The notes beneath the pieces are model-generated. The model did no database searches. It was not told where the DNA came from and saw only the letters and a list, made by a program, of their open reading frames with translations. Positions 61,729 through 64,000 of a stretch of DNA of 64,000 bases are shown here, in pieces; positions within the stretch are counted from its first letter, which is position 1; the number at the start of each line of letters is the position of its first letter. This DNA is from Amycolatopsis sacchari. GTDB lineage: Bacteria; Actinomycetota; Actinomycetes; Mycobacteriales; Pseudonocardiaceae. The translations under genes and the position numbers were made by a program. The stretch is taken from positions 153,315 through 217,314 of the forward strand of contig NZ_FORP01000012.1 of assembly GCF_900114035.1 (NCBI RefSeq), in the 5' to 3' direction.

Positions 61729-62332
61729 GTGCACGTGGAAACCCTCGCGACGCGGCCGGACCTGCTCGACGCGGCGCTGCGGATCGGTGACATCGGCTTC
61801 GAGTTCCTGCAGCACGACGAGATCGGCACGCTGACGAGGGCGGCCCGGCTCGCGCGCCGCTGGCCGGAGCACTTCCTGGTCCTCCTCGACGGCGGCGAGC
61901 CGGTGGCGCGCGCGGTGGGGGTGCCGGTGGCGTTTCCCGCGCCGGGCCGGGAGGAACTGCCCGACACCGGCTGGGACGGCGCGATCCTGTGGGCCGCCGA
62001 GGACGCGCTCGACGGCCGCCGCCCGACCGCGCTCGCGGCGCTCGACGTGCAGGTGGCGCTGGGGCGGCGCGGGGAAGGGATCGCGGCGGAGGCGTTGCGC
62101 GTGCTGGAGGAGTCCGCACGCGGGCTGTCCCGCCTGGTGGTGCCGGTGCGCCCGACGACCAAGGCCCTGGAACCGCACGTGCCGATGGCGGAGTTCGTGG
62201 CGCGTTCGGCCCATCGGACAACGGCTTTCGGTCCATTCGTCCACCGTCGAAGGTGCGCTGGTGCCCGTGCTCGCCTCGGTGGCGCACGACTTCGCCGTGT
62301 ACGTCGAGCCCAACGTGTGGGTGGAGTACTAG
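61729..62332 (+). pseudogene. GNAT-like acetyltransferase remnant with internal deletion
   Basis: The reading frame from 61729 matches an actinobacterial acetyltransferase-like family (MHVETLATRPDLLDAAL, AARRWPEHFLVLLDGG-type RRWPEHFLVLLDGGEPVARA, WDGAILWAAEDALDG) up to PMAEFVARS near 62215. It then loses similarity, and the family's C-terminal end (GALVPVLASVAHDFAVYVEP, NVWVEY) appears in another frame from about 62246 to the stop at 62330. Roughly 40 residues of the middle appear to be missing and the frame is shifted. I read it as a decayed gene. Its stop shares CTAG with the convergent MarR stop. Confidence 0.65.
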
Positions 62333-62778
62333 CCCGTCGGCGTCCCGATCCGGTCCCGCTCCAGTGCGGCGCGCAGCAGTGAGAGGGCCCGGGCGGCGGC
62401 CGACAGCTGGGCTTCGGTCAGCGGGCCGCCGAGCAGTTCCGACAGGCGCTCCGTGACGGTCCGCTCGGCGGCCTCGGCCAGCTGCGCTCCCTCGTCGGTC
62501 AGCACCAGCAACGACGACCGCCGGTCGGCCGGGTTCGGCTGCCGCGCGATCCAGCCGCGCTGCTCCAGGCGGTCCATCCCCTTGCTGGTCGCCCCGATGC
62601 CGATGACGAACTCGGCCGCCAGTTCCGCGACTCGTGCGCCGGGGTGTTCGCGCAGGTAGCGCAGGAACTCGTACTGCGACGTGACGATGCCGTGCCGCTC
62701 CCGCAGGCGGTCGTTGAGCGCGTTGTACAGACGCGTCTCGCAGCGGACCAGGTCGGCGAACAACGACTTATATTCCAC
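62329..62778 (-). CDS. MarR-family transcriptional regulator
   Basis: 149-aa winged-helix repressor: ERHGIVTSQYEFLRYLREH, recognition helix IGIGATSKGMDRLEQRGW, wing PADRRSSLLVLTDEG and C-terminal dimer helices. GTG start. Divergent from an alpha/beta hydrolase over a 41-bp region containing TATAT/ATATA dyads and direct repeats, so it probably represses that gene and itself. The inducer may be an ester, phenolic or lipid substrate of the hydrolase. Confidence 0.9.
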   Translation of the reverse strand: MEYKSLFADLVRCETRLYNALNDRLRERHGIVTSQYEFLRYLREHPGARVAELAAEFVIGIGATSKGMDRLEQRGWIARQPNPADRRSSLLVLTDEGAQLAEAAERTVTERLSELLGGPLTEAQLSAAARALSLLRAALERDRIGTPTG

Positions 62779-62803
62779 GGCATATACTGTAGCGGCATGT
62801 ACT
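62769..62803. promoter_or_regulatory. MarR operator/promoter region
   Basis: TATAT-N8-ATATA (62769-62786) is an inverted repeat covering the MarR start codon. GGCATATACT (62779-62788) and GGCATGTACT (62794-62803) form a direct repeat 15 bases apart. The AT-rich patch is short and sits between the divergent marR and hydrolase genes, as expected for an operator controlling both. Confidence 0.6.
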
Positions 62804-62819
62804 TTTGGAAGGAGCGGGG

Positions 62820-63710
62820 ATGAGCAAGGCGCAACGGGAAAAGATCGACGCGATGCTGCGTGCGCCGCGGCCGGCGGGGCCGCGTTCGGTCGAGGCGATC
62901 CGGGCGGGCTTCGCGGAGCTGATGGCGACCATGATCGTGCCGGACGGGATCCGCACCACGGAGACGGAACTCGGCGGCCACCGGACGCTGCTGGTCGAAC
63001 CGGAGGGCGAGGCGCGCCCGGGCACGATCCTGTACTTCCACGGCGGTTCCTTCGTGTTCGGCTCGCCGGAGACCGCGCTGTCGCTGACCGGGAACCTGGT
63101 GGCCAGAACCGGTTTCAGGGCGTTGTCGGTGGACTACCGGCTCGCGCCGGAACACCCGTTCCCCGCCGCGATCGAGGACACGGTCAGCGCCTACCGCGCC
63201 CTCCTCGAAGGTGGTGCGGACCCCGCGACTGTCGCCTTCGCCGGGGACTCGGCCGGCGGCGGCCTCACCGTCACGACGTGCCTCGCGGCCCGCGCCGCCG
63301 GCCTGCCGCTGCCCGCCGCGATCGTGGCGTTCTCGCCGGGGCTCGACGCCACCAGGACGGGCGAGAGCATGGACAGCAAGGCGGGCATCGACCCGCTGTT
63401 CACGCGCGAGGGCCTGGAGTACACGGGATCGATGTACCTCGCGGGGGCGGACCCGGCCCAGGAGCTGCTGAGCCCCGCGGTGTTCGCCGACCTGACGGGG
63501 TTCCCGCCGATGCTGCTCCAGGTGGGCACGAACGAAATCCTGCTGGACGACTCGACGCGCCTGGCGGCGCGCGCGAGGGACGCCGGGGTCGACGTGATCC
63601 TCGACGTCGTCGCCGGCGTGCCGCACGTGTTCCAGTCGTTCGCGGGCGTGCTCGACGAGGCCGACGAGGCACTCGACCGCGCCGCGCTGTTCCTCACCCA
63701 GCGGCTCTAG
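62820..63710 (+). CDS. HSL-family alpha/beta-hydrolase (esterase)
   Basis: 296-aa hormone-sensitive-lipase-type esterase. Oxyanion motif HGGS (74-77) in YFHGGSFVFGSP, nucleophile Ser144 in AGDSAGGG, Asp near residue 240 in NEILLDDS and His in GVPHVFQSF make a complete triad. Cytosolic; it hydrolyses short-chain esters or lactones. The ATG at 62820 follows AAGGAGCGGGG. Controlled, presumably, by the divergent MarR. The stop codon lies in a CTAG that borders the IS element. Confidence 0.9.
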   Translation: MSKAQREKIDAMLRAPRPAGPRSVEAIRAGFAELMATMIVPDGIRTTETELGGHRTLLVEPEGEARPGTILYFHGGSFVFGSPETALSLTGNLVARTGFRALSVDYRLAPEHPFPAAIEDTVSAYRALLEGGADPATVAFAGDSAGGGLTVTTCLAARAAGLPLPAAIVAFSPGLDATRTGESMDSKAGIDPLFTREGLEYTGSMYLAGADPAQELLSPAVFADLTGFPPMLLQVGTNEILLDDSTRLAARARDAGVDVILDVVAGVPHVFQSFAGVLDEADEALDRAALFLTQRL

Positions 63711-64000
63711 ATGTGATGTCCAGGGAGGTTGGTCAGCCGGGTGATGGGGGGTTTGCCGCCGGTTGAGCTGTGGGGTCGGTGGTGATTGTAGAAGTGCAGC
63801 CAGCCTGGTAGCGCGGCCCGGCGCAGTGTTTCGGATGGGTAGAAGCGGGCGTAGGCCCAGCCCTCGGCCAGGGTGCGGTGGAACCGTTCGAGCTTGCCGT
63901 TGGTTTGCGGCCGGTAGGGCCGGGTCCGTTTCGGGGTGATTCCCAGCTCGGTGCACGTGTCGCGCCAAGCGTGGGACCGGTAGGCCGACCCGTTGTCCGA
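63707..64000 (-). mobile_element. IS481-type transposase, C-terminal part, cut by window edge
   Basis: The minus-strand frame entering at 64000 reads SDNGSAYRSHAWRDTCTE, PYRPQTNGKLERFHRTLAEG, LHFYNHHRPHSSTGGKPP and ends TNLPGHHI at a TAG (63709-63707). This is the C-terminal half of an rve/DDE transposase of the IS481 family, with the last acidic residue in NGKLERFH. The element end appears to be TGTGATGTCCAGGG starting at 63712, just right of TCTAGA. The 5' part, other inverted repeat and second target copy lie outside the window. Confidence 0.85.

Overview
The window is very GC-rich, gene-dense actinobacterial DNA, most likely from the Pseudonocardiaceae (Amycolatopsis or a relative). Frequent GTG/TTG starts, 4-base start/stop overlaps, F420/luciferase-type oxidoreductases, an AftC-like arabinogalactan enzyme, RslA-type anti-sigma factors and the coproporphyrin-dependent haem genes (hemE-hemY-hemQ) all point there. 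From memory, the order of the conserved genes matches M. tuberculosis H37Rv Rv2694c down to about Rv2670c: OB-fold protein, DUF3159 protein, ceoC/ceoB, APC permease, RNA methyltransferase, dxs, RNase D, DUF3000 protein, hemE, hemY, hemQ, msrB, aftC, TAP-like lipoprotein, RibD-like reductase, ZapE.

Layout. 1-5.9 kb is conserved backbone (OB-fold, DUF3159, TrkA pair, permease, RNA methyltransferase). 5.9-10.8 kb holds accessory genes (mycothiol-dependent-isomerase-like, DUF2786, LRR protein, betaine-aldehyde-type dehydrogenase) and a 1-kb minisatellite patch. dxs (11.0-12.9 kb) is backbone. About 13.0-40.6 kb is a large accessory block between dxs and rnd: NCS1 permease with a C-terminal Cys4 tail; TetR/SDR/MFS resistance-type cluster with an operator; agmatinase-symporter-PucR cluster; a redox/sigma-factor island (22.0-31.2 kb); a two-component system and haem peroxidase; aldo/keto reductase; methionine aminopeptidase with a double operator; fadJ/fadA. 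40.6-61.2 kb returns to backbone (rnd, orphan NarL regulator, DUF3000, haem genes, msrB, Ser/Thr kinase, AftC-like enzyme, TAP-like lipoprotein, RibD-like, ZapE), interspersed with two stand-alone NHEJ modules (LigD-POL type and LigC). The right edge has a decayed acetyltransferase-like gene, a MarR/esterase pair and the end of an IS481-type element.

The most interesting unit is the island at 22-31 kb. Two paralogous SigL-like ECF sigma/RslA-like anti-sigma pairs flank a secreted DUF1996 protein and Lipoprotein_15 proteins. Three promoters of the form TGAACY-N16-CGTRTS can be read directly: one drives a six-gene operon (lipoprotein, DUF4142 protein, ferric-reductase-like cytochrome b, [3Fe-4S] ferredoxin, FAD ferredoxin reductase, XRE regulator), one the DUF1996 gene, and one the second lipoprotein-sigma-anti-sigma operon. 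Together they look like an envelope redox regulon combining a trans-membrane electron-transfer module with secreted proteins.

Three genes look broken: the DUF4142 gene and a CoA-transferase (single-base frameshifts beside homopolymers) and an acetyltransferase-like gene (internal deletion). No tRNA, rRNA, CRISPR array or known riboswitch was recognised.
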